NCBI RefSeq assembly: GCF_900176535.1
Contig: NZ_FWXT01000004.1
Span: forward strand, 434,001 to 498,000
Source: Pedobacter africanus
GTDB taxonomy: Bacteria; Bacteroidota; Bacteroidia; Sphingobacteriales; Sphingobacteriaceae
Length of the DNA: 64,000 nt
Reading direction: 5' to 3'
Below the pieces are notes generated by a model that saw only the letters and a list, made by a program, of their open reading frames with translations, was not told where the DNA came from and ran no database searches. Of this stretch, positions 54,768 to 64,000 are shown piece after piece. The number at the start of each line of letters is the position of its first letter. Within the stretch, counting starts at the first letter, position 1. Made by a program: the position numbers and the translations under genes.

Positions 54768-56237
54768 ATGCAACTCGATCCCAATAAATTTATTGCCGAA
54801 GGTCTTACATACGATGACGTATTATTAGTACCCGCTTATTCCGAAGTTCTGCCACGTGATGTGGATACCGGAAGTTTCTTAACCAAAAAAATACGTCTGA
54901 ATGTTCCTATCGTTTCTGCTGCAATGGATACGGTAACTGAAGCCGGTCTGGCTATTGCTATTGCTCAGGCTGGCGGTATCGGCATGCTGCATAAAAACAT
55001 GAGCATAGAGCGTCAGGCAGAAGAAGTCAGGAAAGTGAAGCGTTCGGAAAGCGGAATGATCCAGGATCCGGTTACGCTGAGCGAAAATGCCAGGGTTGCC
55101 GATGCTTTCCAGATCATGAAAGATTTTAAGATCGGTGGTATTCCGGTTATTGACAACGAAAATAAACTGGTAGGTATCATTACCAATCGGGACCTGCGTT
55201 TCCAGAAAGACATGCAACGCAAGGTATCGGAAGTAATGACCCGCGAAAACCTGATCACTGCTCCTGAAGGAACGACCCTTTTACAGGCAGAAGAAATTCT
55301 GCAGGATTATAAAATTGAAAAACTCCCTGTAGTGGACAAGGAAGGTCACCTGGCCGGACTGATTACTTTCAAGGATATCCAGAAATATAAAAACTACCCT
55401 AAAGCCTGTAAAGATGAGCGCGGACGCTTGCGTGTTGGAGCTGCTGTAGGTGTTGCTGCTGATAACATCGACCGTGTTGCTGCGTTGGTACAGGCAGGAG
55501 TAGACGTAGTTACGGTTGATACGGCGCATGGCCATTCCAAAGGGGTTATTGATATGGTAAAAGCCATCAAACAAAGATGGCCGGATTTACAGGTCATTGC
55601 GGGAAACATCGCTACAGCAGAAGCAGCCATTGCTTTGGCCGCAGCTGGTGCTGATGCCGTTAAAGTAGGTATCGGTCCGGGGTCTATCTGCACTACCCGC
55701 ATCATTGCCGGAGTAGGGGTACCCCAACTGTATGCTGTTTTTGAATGTGCACAGGCGCTTATCGGAACCGGGATTCCCGTAATTGCAGATGGAGGGATCA
55801 AACAAACGGGAGATATTGTTAAGGCTATTGCCGCCGGTGCAAACGCAATCATGGCAGGCTCACTGTTTGCTGGCGTGGAGGAATCACCGGGTGAAACCAT
55901 CATTTATGAAGGACGTAAGTTCAAATCTTACCGTGGTATGGGCTCTGTAGAGGCCATGCAGCAAGGTTCTAAAGACCGTTATTTTCAAGATGAGACCGAT
56001 GTAGTGACCAAATTGGTGCCGGAAGGCATTGTAGGGCGTGTGCCTTATAAAGGAACACTTGCCGAGGTTATTTATCAATATGTTGGCGGTTTAAGGGCGG
56101 GTATGCACTATTGTGGTGCAGCTACAATCGACGACCTTCAGAAAGCCAAATTTGTACGAATTACCGCTGCAGGTATGAGAGAAAGTCACCCGCACGATAT
56201 TTCCATCACCAAAGAGGCACCAAATTATTCAAGATAA
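54768..56237 (+). CDS. guaB: Inosine-5'-monophosphate dehydrogenase
   Basis: The 489-residue protein starts [20 protein letters not shown]. It has two CBS domains (about 95-205, with [20 protein letters not shown]) inserted in the barrel, the active-site Cys loop [12 protein letters not shown], the [11 protein letters not shown] strand and the flap GMGSVEAM. It commits IMP to guanine nucleotide synthesis. The frame is open 33 codons upstream to 54669, but the promoter at 54705-54735 and the family N-terminus exclude that start. Confidence 0.97.
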   Translation: MQLDPNKFIAEGLTYDDVLLVPAYSEVLPRDVDTGSFLTKKIRLNVPIVSAAMDTVTEAGLAIAIAQAGGIGMLHKNMSIERQAEEVRKVKRSESGMIQDPVTLSENARVADAFQIMKDFKIGGIPVIDNENKLVGIITNRDLRFQKDMQRKVSEVMTRENLITAPEGTTLLQAEEILQDYKIEKLPVVDKEGHLAGLITFKDIQKYKNYPKACKDERGRLRVGAAVGVAADNIDRVAALVQAGVDVVTVDTAHGHSKGVIDMVKAIKQRWPDLQVIAGNIATAEAAIALAAAGADAVKVGIGPGSICTTRIIAGVGVPQLYAVFECAQALIGTGIPVIADGGIKQTGDIVKAIAAGANAIMAGSLFAGVEESPGETIIYEGRKFKSYRGMGSVEAMQQGSKDRYFQDETDVVTKLVPEGIVGRVPYKGTLAEVIYQYVGGLRAGMHYCGAATIDDLQKAKFVRITAAGMRESHPHDISITKEAPNYSR

Positions 56238-56254
56238 TTTAAGTGATGATATGG

Positions 56255-56286
56255 AATTCCCTGCTGAAAAGCGGGGAATTTTTTTT
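56255..56286 (+). terminator. Rho-independent terminator of guaB
   Basis: AATTCCCTGCT (56255-56265) pairs with AGCGGGGAATT (56270-56280) with one G-U pair and a GAAA loop, followed by a run of T. Confidence 0.9.
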
Positions 56287-56998
56287 ACAAAAACTCGTCC
56301 GGACTGATCTGCCAGGTCCATGGTTTTTTAAAGCTGGTAAATGTACGGAGGTTCTTCAGGGGTAAAGGCTGTTCAAAAGTCTCATTTGCTGATGCTTTAT
56401 TATCAATAGTGCCACTGGTAACGGTACGTTTCTTATTCACAAAATCGTATTGCTTGTCATTCATTTCACCTGAACCTGTATGCCAGGTATAGTTGTTCGC
56501 TTTCGTCAGCCGCCATTCCTTATCCTGATATTTAAAGGTATAAAATAGTTTCCAGCGCCAGTTGCCCCCGCCTTCAAAACTCAATGAAAGCGCATTGGAA
56601 TCAATACTTAAAGGCCTTATGGGATCGCCCATGCCGCCACCTTCCTCTGACCGTAAGATGAAATTGTTATTTTGCGTAACCAGTTTGTAAGCTCCAGAGG
56701 CTGAGCGTCTGAAATATATGGCCAGTATTCTGGGTTTTTGCACCTCAGTAATGATTTCCGTTTCATTGTCGCCATAAGCACGATTTTCTTTAACAGGCCT
56801 GTAAAATTCCATCACAAGGACCAGGTCGCTGATGTTGTCATTGTTCAGATCGCCCTTTACGCTGTCTATTACTTTCCAGGTTGGCGGTACAAGCGAAGCA
56901 ATGGTTTTTCCTTGTTCCGGAACCGTGGGGAATTTAAAGGTTTGTGCATATAATGCCGTATGGCAAAGTAAAAGAAAGCCAATCAGTTTAATTCTCAT
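56285..56998 (-). CDS. Exported protein of unknown function with an FG-GAP-like calcium loop
   Basis: The 237-residue protein starts MRIKLIGFLLLCHTALYA|Q, a clear signal peptide (the frame is open 15 codons upstream to 57043). The phrase KGDLNNDNISDLVLVME resembles an FG-GAP or dockerin-type calcium loop. The rest is beta strands with aromatic repeats (NWRWKLFYTFKYQDKEWRL). No enzyme motif is seen. It lies 19 bases downstream of the 7TM-DISM kinase and probably shares its transcript. Confidence 0.8.
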   Translation of the reverse strand: MRIKLIGFLLLCHTALYAQTFKFPTVPEQGKTIASLVPPTWKVIDSVKGDLNNDNISDLVLVMEFYRPVKENRAYGDNETEIITEVQKPRILAIYFRRSASGAYKLVTQNNNFILRSEEGGGMGDPIRPLSIDSNALSLSFEGGGNWRWKLFYTFKYQDKEWRLTKANNYTWHTGSGEMNDKQYDFVNKKRTVTSGTIDNKASANETFEQPLPLKNLRTFTSFKKPWTWQISPDEFL

Positions 56999-57017
56999 AT
57001 CAAATGGAAAACGAAAG

Positions 57018-59012
57018 TTATAGCGAAATAGTGTCGGCAACACCTGGTTTGGGCAACTGAAAGCAAAATGAAACTGACCTGCCGCTTATATTTACTTTTA
57101 ATTCGCTGCCGTTCCCTTTCAGGTATTCACGGCAAAGGTGCAGGCCCAGTCCGATTCCTTTTTCGTGCCCGGTACCGGAAGTGGCCTCAAATGCGCTAGT
57201 GTTGGTAATGCTCTCTATATTCAGCTCATTCGAATTTGAAGTTGTATTGTTTACGCAGACTTCTATACTGGTTTTATTTTTCGTCAAGCTGATGCCAATG
57301 CTGTGCGAGGGCGGGGTAAACTTTATGGCATTGTCAATCAGGTTCCGCAATACCAGTTGGATCTGGTTTTCATCGGCATATACCAGTGGATGTTGCGGGG
57401 CCTGAAGGTTAACGGCAATTCCTTTAGCTTGTATAAGTGGTGAGTATACCAGGACCAGATCTTCTGCCATGAGTTTCAGGTCAAACACCGTGGGTTGGTT
57501 TTTTAGGCCCTCCATCTGGCTTTTGGCCCAGTACAACAGGTTGTTCAACGTATTGTGTATGGTATCGATGTTTTTTTTATTCTCATTCAGCAACATTTTT
57601 AACTCATCCAGACTAAGCAAGTCCATGTCTTTTAAGGAGAAAATGCTGACCAGGCTGGCGAAGGGACTTCTCAGATCATGCGCAATGATAGAAAACAACT
57701 TATTTTTTACCGCATTGGAGGCTTCAAGCTGTACAATACTCTCACTAAGCTTAAGCGTGCGGTCTTCCACTAGTTTTTCCAGCCGCTGGTTCTGTGTCTG
57801 CACCAGTAAAAGATTCTCATCTCGTACCAGCTGCTCATTGCGGATAATGGTGCGGTAACGATCGCCCAACGCAAAAGCAAGCAGTAAAAGCTCTATGGTA
57901 GAGCCTATGGGTACCAGCTGAAAACTAAAATCCCGGAAAGGTAAAATCCCTTCCATACTGATCACGGCAAGGATGATGGTAAATGCAATAAATGTCCAGG
58001 CCAGGATGAAATATTTTGCAGGTGCATGCCCTTTTCGGTAGGCCAAAATACCGTATGTCCATAAAATGATGGCCGAACTTATGGAAAGAAATTGCGCTAG
58101 GATGGCCGATATACTTTTAAGACCGGCAGCGCTGGTCAGCAGCATAACGATACTAAGCCCGATCAGTGCTTTACATACTTTGCTGAACGAAGGAAACAAG
58201 GTGTGCAGGTTCAGGAACTTGCTGGAAAACAGGATGCCCGAAATGATGGATATACTCAGAAAAAGATGGGGATAAAGGTTCAGCATGATCCTGAACTGAT
58301 CGCCCAGCAAATAGCTGTAACCCCTTAAATACCCCACCACGTATACGGCCAGGGAAATCACATAAATGCTGTAATAAAGATAAGTCCGGTCTCCTATGCT
58401 GAAAAAAAGGAAGATATTAAAGACAAACAGTGTAAGCAATATACCAATATAAATAGATTGCATGCTGTTTTTTACAGATAAACCAGGTACAAAATTTTCG
58501 GAAGTGGCCATTTTTATGGGCAGGAGCAAAATATTATTGGTTTTAACCCTGAGCCAGATGGTCGAAACGCCAGGGTTTTGGCCCTGCTCGGGTAAGGGAA
58601 TGATGTAGTTGTTCCTGGTAATTACTCCGGGTACCGAGGGCTGTATTGATCCTGCACTTTTATGGATCAATTGGGTATTGGTTTCAACATAGCAGTCAAT
58701 ATGTTCTATGTTTGGCACATCTATCACCAGGTAATCCCTGCCGGCAACGGCACTTTTGTAAGTGATCTTTACCCAAAAGGCAGATTTTGTATTTCCTAAA
58801 TTGAGGACCTCGCTTTTGCTTTGTTGAAACTTTCCCCTTTTTTCCAGTACTTTAACCCCGTCAAAAGTAATCCCCGCCTCCTTATCTTCAAAATAGCTTA
58901 CCTGTTTACCGATATTACCATAGGTATAGCTGCTGTCCAGCAGTATAGGCTGCGCCTTTGTATTAAAACTCAAAAGGCACAAAAGAAGGATAAAGAGGCT
59001 GAGCAGGCGCAT
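57018..59012 (-). CDS. 7TM-DISM sensor histidine kinase
   Basis: The 664-residue protein has a signal peptide (ending FNTKA|Q), an extracellular 7TMR-DISMED2 domain (about 25-175, with FWVKITYKSAV and STIWLRVKTN), seven membrane segments (about 185-395) and a cytoplasmic kinase. The kinase shows a coiled coil, the H box FSIIAHDLRSPFASLV, N box NLIDNAIKFTP and G box GIGLGLHLCREYL. No response regulator lies beside it, so it is an orphan kinase. The neighbouring exported protein at 56285 may modulate it. Length is normal for the architecture. Confidence 0.95.
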   Translation of the reverse strand: MRLLSLFILLLCLLSFNTKAQPILLDSSYTYGNIGKQVSYFEDKEAGITFDGVKVLEKRGKFQQSKSEVLNLGNTKSAFWVKITYKSAVAGRDYLVIDVPNIEHIDCYVETNTQLIHKSAGSIQPSVPGVITRNNYIIPLPEQGQNPGVSTIWLRVKTNNILLLPIKMATSENFVPGLSVKNSMQSIYIGILLTLFVFNIFLFFSIGDRTYLYYSIYVISLAVYVVGYLRGYSYLLGDQFRIMLNLYPHLFLSISIISGILFSSKFLNLHTLFPSFSKVCKALIGLSIVMLLTSAAGLKSISAILAQFLSISSAIILWTYGILAYRKGHAPAKYFILAWTFIAFTIILAVISMEGILPFRDFSFQLVPIGSTIELLLLAFALGDRYRTIIRNEQLVRDENLLLVQTQNQRLEKLVEDRTLKLSESIVQLEASNAVKNKLFSIIAHDLRSPFASLVSIFSLKDMDLLSLDELKMLLNENKKNIDTIHNTLNNLLYWAKSQMEGLKNQPTVFDLKLMAEDLVLVYSPLIQAKGIAVNLQAPQHPLVYADENQIQLVLRNLIDNAIKFTPPSHSIGISLTKNKTSIEVCVNNTTSNSNELNIESITNTSAFEATSGTGHEKGIGLGLHLCREYLKGNGSELKVNISGRSVSFCFQLPKPGVADTISL

Positions 59013-59092
59013 ATAGCTTTAATAAGGACTTGTGCCTAATGTAAACAAATTACAGAACAAAAGAAAGATGAACTGCAATTTTACGGGGCCGC

Positions 59093-61687
59093 CTAAGTAT
59101 CTTTCCGGAGCACTTCAAGAGGCGGATGGTTGAGCACGCTCCGGCTGCTCCATACACCTGTAATCACTACCAGCGAAACGATGGTGATAAAGAATGTCGC
59201 TATTGGCCATAGGGAAGGTGTGAAGCTGCTTGCAAAACTAAACCTGGCCAATGCCCAGCTTCCGCCCAGTGCAAGGATCATCCCTGCAGCAGCGGCAACA
59301 GCACCCAGAAACAGGTATTCCAGGGCTGTGATGAGCAGGATTTGCTTGCGGCTGGCACCCAGGGTTCTGAGCAATATGCTTTCGCGAATGCGTTGTCCCT
59401 TACTGGTCAGCACGGCCGAAAGTAGTACAACCCAGCCCGTAGCCATACTGAAAATAGCCATGAAACGGATTACAAAGCCGATCTTGGACAGCAATTCATC
59501 CAGTATTTCCAGTACCAGCTCAAGGTCTATGACCGATACATTTGGAAAACTCCGCACTACAGCTGTCTGAAACGCTGCAGATGCCTTACCAGAAGGTACA
59601 CGTGTCGTTAGTACATAGAATTTGGGCGCATCTTCCAGCACGCCAGCGGGAAAAACTACCCTGAAGTTGGTCTGCATCCGGCTCCAGTTTACCTCCCGCA
59701 AACTACCTACTACAGTAGGAACCAGTATGCCCTGCACATTGAATACGATCTTGTCGCCCACATTTACATGAATTCTTCTGGCATAGCTTTCTTCCAGGGA
59801 TACGTATACGATCTGGTCTGCCGCAACTTTTCCACTCCATTTACCAGCTGTAATCTTTTCGGCCAAAGTAAGGGTATCCTGCCAGGTTACCCTCAGCTCC
59901 CCTTTAAAAGCCCGTTGCGAGGGTTCCTGCTGTCTGCCACTCTTGGCTTGCCGGTTATCTACACTATCAGCTTTAGCCAGTTCATTAGCTGTTTTGCCAT
60001 TGATTTCTTCAATACGTACCGTTACAATGGGTACCTGGCTCATTACCGGCAGTTTTTGTGATTTTACCAGTGCAGCCATTGCCTCTTTTTGTTCACTTTG
60101 TATATCGAAGAGCAACATATTGGCCTGTTTTGAACCCGAAGATAAGGTAACCCGGTTCATGAGTATGCCCTGTACGAAGAACAACGTACAGATAAAGGTG
60201 GTAGACAGGCCAATAGATACGGTAAGTATCAGCGTTTGGTTGTTCGGACGGTACAAATTGGCAAAGCCTTGTCGCCATAAATAACTGGCAGAACCAGGCA
60301 GCAGCCTGCGCACCAGCCACATCAATAATTTTGAAAGTGCAAAAAGTAAGGCAAAGGCAATCAAAATTCCCCCGGCAAATACAAGGGCCTGCATCCAGCT
60401 GCTCATCTGCATCCAGGTAAAACCAAATACAAAAAGCAGGAGGAGGAGGTATACCAGCCATTTCAGCGGGTCGAAAGGTTTTCCTGCTTTTTCAAAGGAA
60501 AGGCGCAGGGCACTTAGTGGCGAAATATGCCTTACTGTGAGTAAAGATGGGAGGGCAAACAACACAGAAATGATGAGGCCCAGCAAAATGCCTTGCCCGA
60601 TAGCCCACCAGGATACCTGCATGGTAATTTCAACCGGGATAAAATCCTTCAATACCATGGGCAGCAAAAACTGGATAAGTGTGCCCAGCAATGAACCTAC
60701 AACAGCCCCAACGAAACCAATAGCCACAATCTGGATCAGGTAAATAAGGAAAGCCTCGGTAGACTTTACCCCCAGGCAACGCAGGGTCGCTATTGAACCC
60801 AGCTTTTCCCTGATGTAGACATGCACTGCACTGCCCACACCAATACAGCCCAGTAGTAGTGCAATAAATCCGGAGAGGGCCAGGAAGCGGTTTACATCTT
60901 TAAACGATCTTCCAGTATCTTCTTTTTTGGAAGCTACTGTCTCCGTGTCCAGGTTCTCCTTTTCGAGCAGGGGCTGCAGTTGTGTGATGCTCTTTTCCAC
61001 TGCAGATGCACTGCTGTACCTGAAATAGTATTTGTACTGGATGCGGCTGCCTTTTCGGGTAAGACCTGTTTGCTCCAGGTATTGAAGAGGAATATAAACA
61101 ATAGGGCTAATGGCAGAAGAAATCCCTGTTTGTCCGGGCGCTTTGTCTATTGCCCCTTCAACTGAAAAGGACAACTCACCTATTTTGATGGAATCACCTT
61201 TTTTTACATTGAACTGCAGCATTAGGGTTTTATCTACCAATGCTCTTTTTGGGCCTTGCCTGAAACTTTGCGCTGCATTTGCCGGGGTAGTTTCAATTTT
61301 ACCGTAAAAGGGATAGTTGCCCTGTAGCGCCCTGATCTGTACCAGCCTGCTAACCTGGCTTTTTGTAAAATAGACCATAGAAACAAAGCTCCTTTCGGTT
61401 GCCCGGTCCATACCCAGTGTATCCAGCAGGGCCATAGTCTTTTTGCCAGGCAGTTTGCGGCCCTCAATGATCAGATCTGCACCCGTAAGTAGTTTAGCCT
61501 GATTGTCTATATCCCGCTGTAAATTTTCCCTGAAAGAATAAACGGCAACCAATGCTGCAATGCCCAGCACAATAGATGAAATGAAAAGGAAGAGCCGGGA
61601 TGTGTTGCGCCGGCTGTCCCTCCAGGCCATTTTAAATAGCCATCCACTGGCTACAGGGCGATTTATTGGAGATGGATTTTCAGGCAT
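59093..61687 (-). CDS. ABC transporter permease of the FtsX/YbbP type
   Basis: The protein has 864 residues from ATG 61687. The family ten-segment layout is seen: an N-terminal segment and MacB-like periplasmic region, FtsX core 1 (about 270-395, with EKLGSIATLRCLGVKSTEAF), a middle membrane block, a second periplasmic region, and FtsX core 2 (about 740-860, with RESILLRTLGASRKQILLI). The start overlaps the ATPase stop as ATGCCTGA; a GTG eight codons earlier is a weaker choice. Such permeases move lipids, lipoproteins or peptides out of the inner membrane. The cargo is unknown. Confidence 0.93.
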   Translation of the reverse strand: MPENPSPINRPVASGWLFKMAWRDSRRNTSRLFLFISSIVLGIAALVAVYSFRENLQRDIDNQAKLLTGADLIIEGRKLPGKKTMALLDTLGMDRATERSFVSMVYFTKSQVSRLVQIRALQGNYPFYGKIETTPANAAQSFRQGPKRALVDKTLMLQFNVKKGDSIKIGELSFSVEGAIDKAPGQTGISSAISPIVYIPLQYLEQTGLTRKGSRIQYKYYFRYSSASAVEKSITQLQPLLEKENLDTETVASKKEDTGRSFKDVNRFLALSGFIALLLGCIGVGSAVHVYIREKLGSIATLRCLGVKSTEAFLIYLIQIVAIGFVGAVVGSLLGTLIQFLLPMVLKDFIPVEITMQVSWWAIGQGILLGLIISVLFALPSLLTVRHISPLSALRLSFEKAGKPFDPLKWLVYLLLLLFVFGFTWMQMSSWMQALVFAGGILIAFALLFALSKLLMWLVRRLLPGSASYLWRQGFANLYRPNNQTLILTVSIGLSTTFICTLFFVQGILMNRVTLSSGSKQANMLLFDIQSEQKEAMAALVKSQKLPVMSQVPIVTVRIEEINGKTANELAKADSVDNRQAKSGRQQEPSQRAFKGELRVTWQDTLTLAEKITAGKWSGKVAADQIVYVSLEESYARRIHVNVGDKIVFNVQGILVPTVVGSLREVNWSRMQTNFRVVFPAGVLEDAPKFYVLTTRVPSGKASAAFQTAVVRSFPNVSVIDLELVLEILDELLSKIGFVIRFMAIFSMATGWVVLLSAVLTSKGQRIRESILLRTLGASRKQILLITALEYLFLGAVAAAAGMILALGGSWALARFSFASSFTPSLWPIATFFITIVSLVVITGVWSSRSVLNHPPLEVLRKDT

Positions 61688-62366
61688 GCTGGTCTGATTG
61701 AATGAGTCCACTTTTTAACCTGATGATGCGACTGGTACGCGAAGCCAGTTCCAGATCGTGTGTTACAATGACCAGTGTGGTACCTGCCTCTTGGTTCAGG
61801 CCGAACATCAGTTTCTCAATCTTCTCGCTGGTTTCCCCGTCCAAATTGCCGGTAGGTTCATCGGCAAAAAGTATGGCTGGTCGGTTGGAAAAGGCCCTCG
61901 CAAGGGATACCCTTTGTTGCTCCCCGCCTGAAAGCTGTATTGGGTAGTGGTTTGCCCGCGCCGATAAGCCTACCTTATCCAATAACTCTACTGCCCTGGC
62001 ACGTACATCTTTCTCTCTGCGTAATTCCATGGGTACCATTACATTTTCAAGGGCCGTAAGTGTGGGCATCAGCTGAAAATTTTGAAAAATAAAACCTACA
62101 TAGCGGTTCCTTATCGTAGCTCGTTCATCTTCTGTAAGCTGGTTCAGCTTTACATTATTCAGGCTCACACTGCCTGAACTTGCCCTGTCAAGGCCGGCAC
62201 ATAGCCCCAGTAAAGTTGTTTTTCCACTGCCGGAAGGTCCGGTAATGGCAACGGTAGCGCCTTGCTCAACAGAAAAACTGATGTCGCTTAATACGGTAAG
62301 CGCATTGCCTGCGCTTTTGTAGGTTTTACTGACGTTCTGAATATCGAGAATGTTTTGGATGGGCAT
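61680..62366 (-). CDS. ABC transporter ATPase of the LolD/YbbA type
   Basis: The 228-residue protein has Walker A GPSGSGKTTLLGL, the Q loop FIFQNFQLMPTLTALENVM, signature LSGGEQQRVSLARA, Walker B AILFADEPTGNLDG and the switch His in VIVTHDLEL. It powers the FtsX-type permease encoded next, with which it overlaps by 8 bases. The divergent esterase TesA-like gene beside it recalls the tesA-ybbAP arrangement of Proteobacteria. Confidence 0.95.
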   Translation of the reverse strand: MPIQNILDIQNVSKTYKSAGNALTVLSDISFSVEQGATVAITGPSGSGKTTLLGLCAGLDRASSGSVSLNNVKLNQLTEDERATIRNRYVGFIFQNFQLMPTLTALENVMVPMELRREKDVRARAVELLDKVGLSARANHYPIQLSGGEQQRVSLARAFSNRPAILFADEPTGNLDGETSEKIEKLMFGLNQEAGTTLVIVTHDLELASRTSRIIRLKSGLIQSDQHA

Positions 62367-62468
62367 TTAAAAATGGATTTAAAGGAGTTTGCAATATTTT
62401 AAACTTAACGGCTGAATTGCTGTTAAATGTACAAGTATTCACTACTTTTAGATTTATATATCCTATAT

Positions 62469-63164
62469 ATGTTACGTATTAAATTTATGAGTTCAATAAT
62501 TTTGCTGGGTATGCTCAGTGCCTGCGGAAATAGCCAGAACAGCGATAAAACTGCAGCTATAGCCAAGGCAAAACCTGCGGAGGCCGCACCGATGGCTACT
62601 GATATAAATGGTAAAATACAGAACATCCTGTTTTTTGGCACCAGCCTTACCGCAGGGTATGGTTTAGATCCTGCAGAGGCCTATCCGGCACTCATACAAA
62701 AAAAGATTGATTCTCTTGATTTGCCATATAAGGTGATTAATGGTGGTTTAAGCGGTGAAACCTCTGCAGCTGGAAAAAGCAGGATCGACTGGCTGCTGAA
62801 ACAGCCTATTGCTGTTTTTGTACTGGAACTGGGCGCAAACGATGGTTTGAGGGGTTTATCGGTAACCGAAACTTCAGCAAATCTTCAGGCTGTAATTGAT
62901 AAGGTGAAAGCTAAATACCCGAACGTAAAAATGGTAATGGCTGGAATGCAGATGCCGCCTAATATGGGAGAAAAGTATACTGCGGATTTTAAGGCTGTAT
63001 TTAGTAATCTTGCCCAAAAGAACCAGATGGTATTTGTGCCATTCCTTCTGGAAGGGGTAGGAGGTGTTGCCAGACTTAACCAGGAAGATGGCATCCATCC
63101 CACAGCAGAGGGGCAGCAAATCCTGGCGGAAAATGTATGGAAAAAATTAAAAGCCGAGCTGTAG
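62469..63164 (+). CDS. TesA-like SGNH-hydrolase lipoprotein (esterase/lysophospholipase type)
   Basis: The 231-residue protein starts MLRIKFMSSIILLGMLSACG with a lipobox (LSAC), so it should be a lipoprotein; upstream in-frame codons to 62427 and Met7 are alternatives. The SGNH blocks are present: FFGTSLTAGYGL (the nucleophile Ser in GTSL, where GDSL is usual), NGGLSGETSAAG, ELGANDGLRG and DGIHPTAEG. It is an esterase or lysophospholipase of the TesA group. It is divergent from a YbbA/YbbP-like ABC pair, as in the tesA neighbourhood of Proteobacteria. Confidence 0.92.
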   Translation: MLRIKFMSSIILLGMLSACGNSQNSDKTAAIAKAKPAEAAPMATDINGKIQNILFFGTSLTAGYGLDPAEAYPALIQKKIDSLDLPYKVINGGLSGETSAAGKSRIDWLLKQPIAVFVLELGANDGLRGLSVTETSANLQAVIDKVKAKYPNVKMVMAGMQMPPNMGEKYTADFKAVFSNLAQKNQMVFVPFLLEGVGGVARLNQEDGIHPTAEGQQILAENVWKKLKAEL

Positions 63165-63176
63165 CCCGGCTTTTAA
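63147..63176. terminator. Bidirectional terminator between the esterase and thioredoxin genes
   Basis: TTAAAAGCCG (63147-63156) pairs with CGGCTTTTAA (63167-63176), 10 perfect pairs and a 10-base loop. The left arm lies inside the last codons of the esterase gene. Confidence 0.88.
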
Positions 63177-64000
63177 TTATTTCGTTAAATCTGCCAGCTT
63201 TTTCAATAAGTCTTCAGCATGCAGGTTTTTGGCCAGTATGATGCCATTTGCATCCAGTAATAGATTTTGAGGCAGCGCCGTAATGCCGTACAATACAGCA
63301 ACGGGATCTTTCCAACCTTTTAAACCAGATACCTGCTGCCATAATAAGCCGTCTTTTTCTATGGCGGCTTTCCATTTCCCGGGGTCGCTATCTAGCGACA
63401 CACTCAATATATTCAGCTCCTTGCGGCTATAAGTATTATAGGCCTGTACAAGGTACGGGTTTTCCTTTCGGCATGGACTGCACCAGCTGGCCCAGAAATC
63501 CAGGATGGTGTATTTGCCACTGTTTAGTATAGTTCTCAGGTTTAAGGTTTTACCTTCCGGGGTCAGTGCTTCAAAATGAGGTACGCTTGCCCCGGCAACC
63601 ATTTTCCCGGCTTTGGCAATTCGTTCTGCAAATATTTTTCCCTTATCGCTGTTTTTTATCCTGTCGCTTAATTTATGAAAGCTCGGATAAACCACTGCGT
63701 GATCTATTATTCCACCGGCCCGCCTGATCATCAATTCCAATGTGACATAAGAGTCTGGGTTGTCGGCCATAAATGCACTGGTTATTTCGGCTATCCGGCC
63801 GTCTAGTTTGGCTATTTTGTTCAAAAGTTCCTTTGCAGGTGGGTGTTCTATTTCCGCTTTTGGAATGCGATGGTATTTGAGCGTGTGGTTCATTTTTTGT
63901 CTTTGCAGAGGTCTTACAGGCTCCATAAGCCGGCAATAATCCGTAGCAATTTCATTGCCTCCTATTTTTGCGTTTTTCAGTGAATCGGTAGTTACAATAT
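63177..64000 (-). CDS. TlpA-like thioredoxin, probably DUF4369 type (runs off right edge)
   Basis: The frame is open from the stop at 63177 to the right edge, at least 273 residues with no start required within the window; an ATG at 63926 is internal. The C-terminal half is a thioredoxin-like domain with FWASWCSPCRKENPYLVQAY (redox CSPC) and the cis-Pro in ITALPQNLLL. The N-terminal part seen is helical (AKELLNKIAKLDGRIAEITS), as after a DUF4369 domain, which would lie beyond the edge. Such proteins are exported thiol oxidoreductases that act in the periplasm. Confidence 0.9.
   Translation of the reverse strand, partial: IVTTDSLKNAKIGGNEIATDYCRLMEPVRPLQRQKMNHTLKYHRIPKAEIEHPPAKELLNKIAKLDGRIAEITSAFMADNPDSYVTLELMIRRAGGIIDHAVVYPSFHKLSDRIKNSDKGKIFAERIAKAGKMVAGASVPHFEALTPEGKTLNLRTILNSGKYTILDFWASWCSPCRKENPYLVQAYNTYSRKELNILSVSLDSDPGKWKAAIEKDGLLWQQVSGLKGWKDPVAVLYGITALPQNLLLDANGIILAKNLHAEDLLKKLADLTK

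Noticed and set aside
55394..55903. 169-codon open frame on the minus strand
   Set aside because: It lies inside guaB opposite the catalytic barrel and is low-complexity Ala/Pro/Ser, as expected of an antisense shadow.
1..64000. Horizontal transfer or mobile element signs
   Set aside because: Base composition and gene style are even, and no transposase, integrase, terminal repeat or tRNA-associated junction is seen.

Overview
The window looks like an ordinary chromosomal segment of a member of the Bacteroidota, most likely a Sphingobacteriaceae species close to Pedobacter. Four things support this. Several promoters match the Bacteroidota pattern (TTTG or TTG about 20 bases upstream of TAnnTTTG). 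There is a type IX secretion type B substrate next to a PorP/SprF-like protein. 7TM-DISM receptors and a reg-propeller histidine kinase are present. Housekeeping genes have the forms usual in this phylum: Nramp fused to a universal stress domain, the GlmU-like alternative nucleotidyltransferase, and type B L31. Base composition is even throughout, and I see no insertion sequence, prophage, CRISPR array, rRNA or tRNA gene.

Positions 1-8900. A minus-strand operon codes for an E1-like (ThiF/MoeB) domain fused to a nitroreductase domain, a GNAT-like protein resembling N-acyl amino acid or autoinducer synthases, and a 7TM-DISM receptor cut by the left edge. The three genes overlap. Divergent from it are a stand-alone response regulator, a large PKD-repeat adhesin with an IgGFc-binding-like N-terminus, and its PorP/SprF partner. 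The minus-strand operon is the best candidate for an undescribed system: enzymes that could make a small molecule next to a receptor that could sense one.

Positions 8900-22700. This part holds rpoN, an 11-bp tandem repeat, mscL, a four-gene envelope-stress-like operon (LiaF-like membrane protein, DUF4288 protein, LytS-type kinase, LytTR regulator), the rpmH-rnpA-yidD-tsaB cluster, two envelope proteins of unknown function, a DUF423 protein, priA and pcm.

Positions 22700-40600. This part holds smpB, a DtxR-type regulator with an Nramp-USP transporter behind a visible palindromic operator, an Lrp regulator, ung, lysS, an acyl-CoA ligase, an iscS-iscU-iscA operon, mce, rpmE2, and a run of GlmU-like protein, tpiA, prmA, mpl and an XRE regulator.

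Positions 40600-64000. This part holds a very acidic small protein, a 425-bp gap with a strong hairpin, a reg-propeller kinase/LytTR regulator pair, mqnC, a pair of M16 peptidases (one apparently inactive), a pair of DUF3857 proteins (one apparently inactive), a metallophosphoesterase fused to a PQQ-type propeller, guaB, an orphan 7TM-DISM histidine kinase, an ABC exporter of the FtsX type, a TesA-like lipoprotein esterase and a TlpA-like thioredoxin cut by the right edge.

All family names come from reading the sequences and recognising motifs; no database search was possible. Start codons were moved inward where signal peptides, conserved N-termini, promoters or terminators argued for it.
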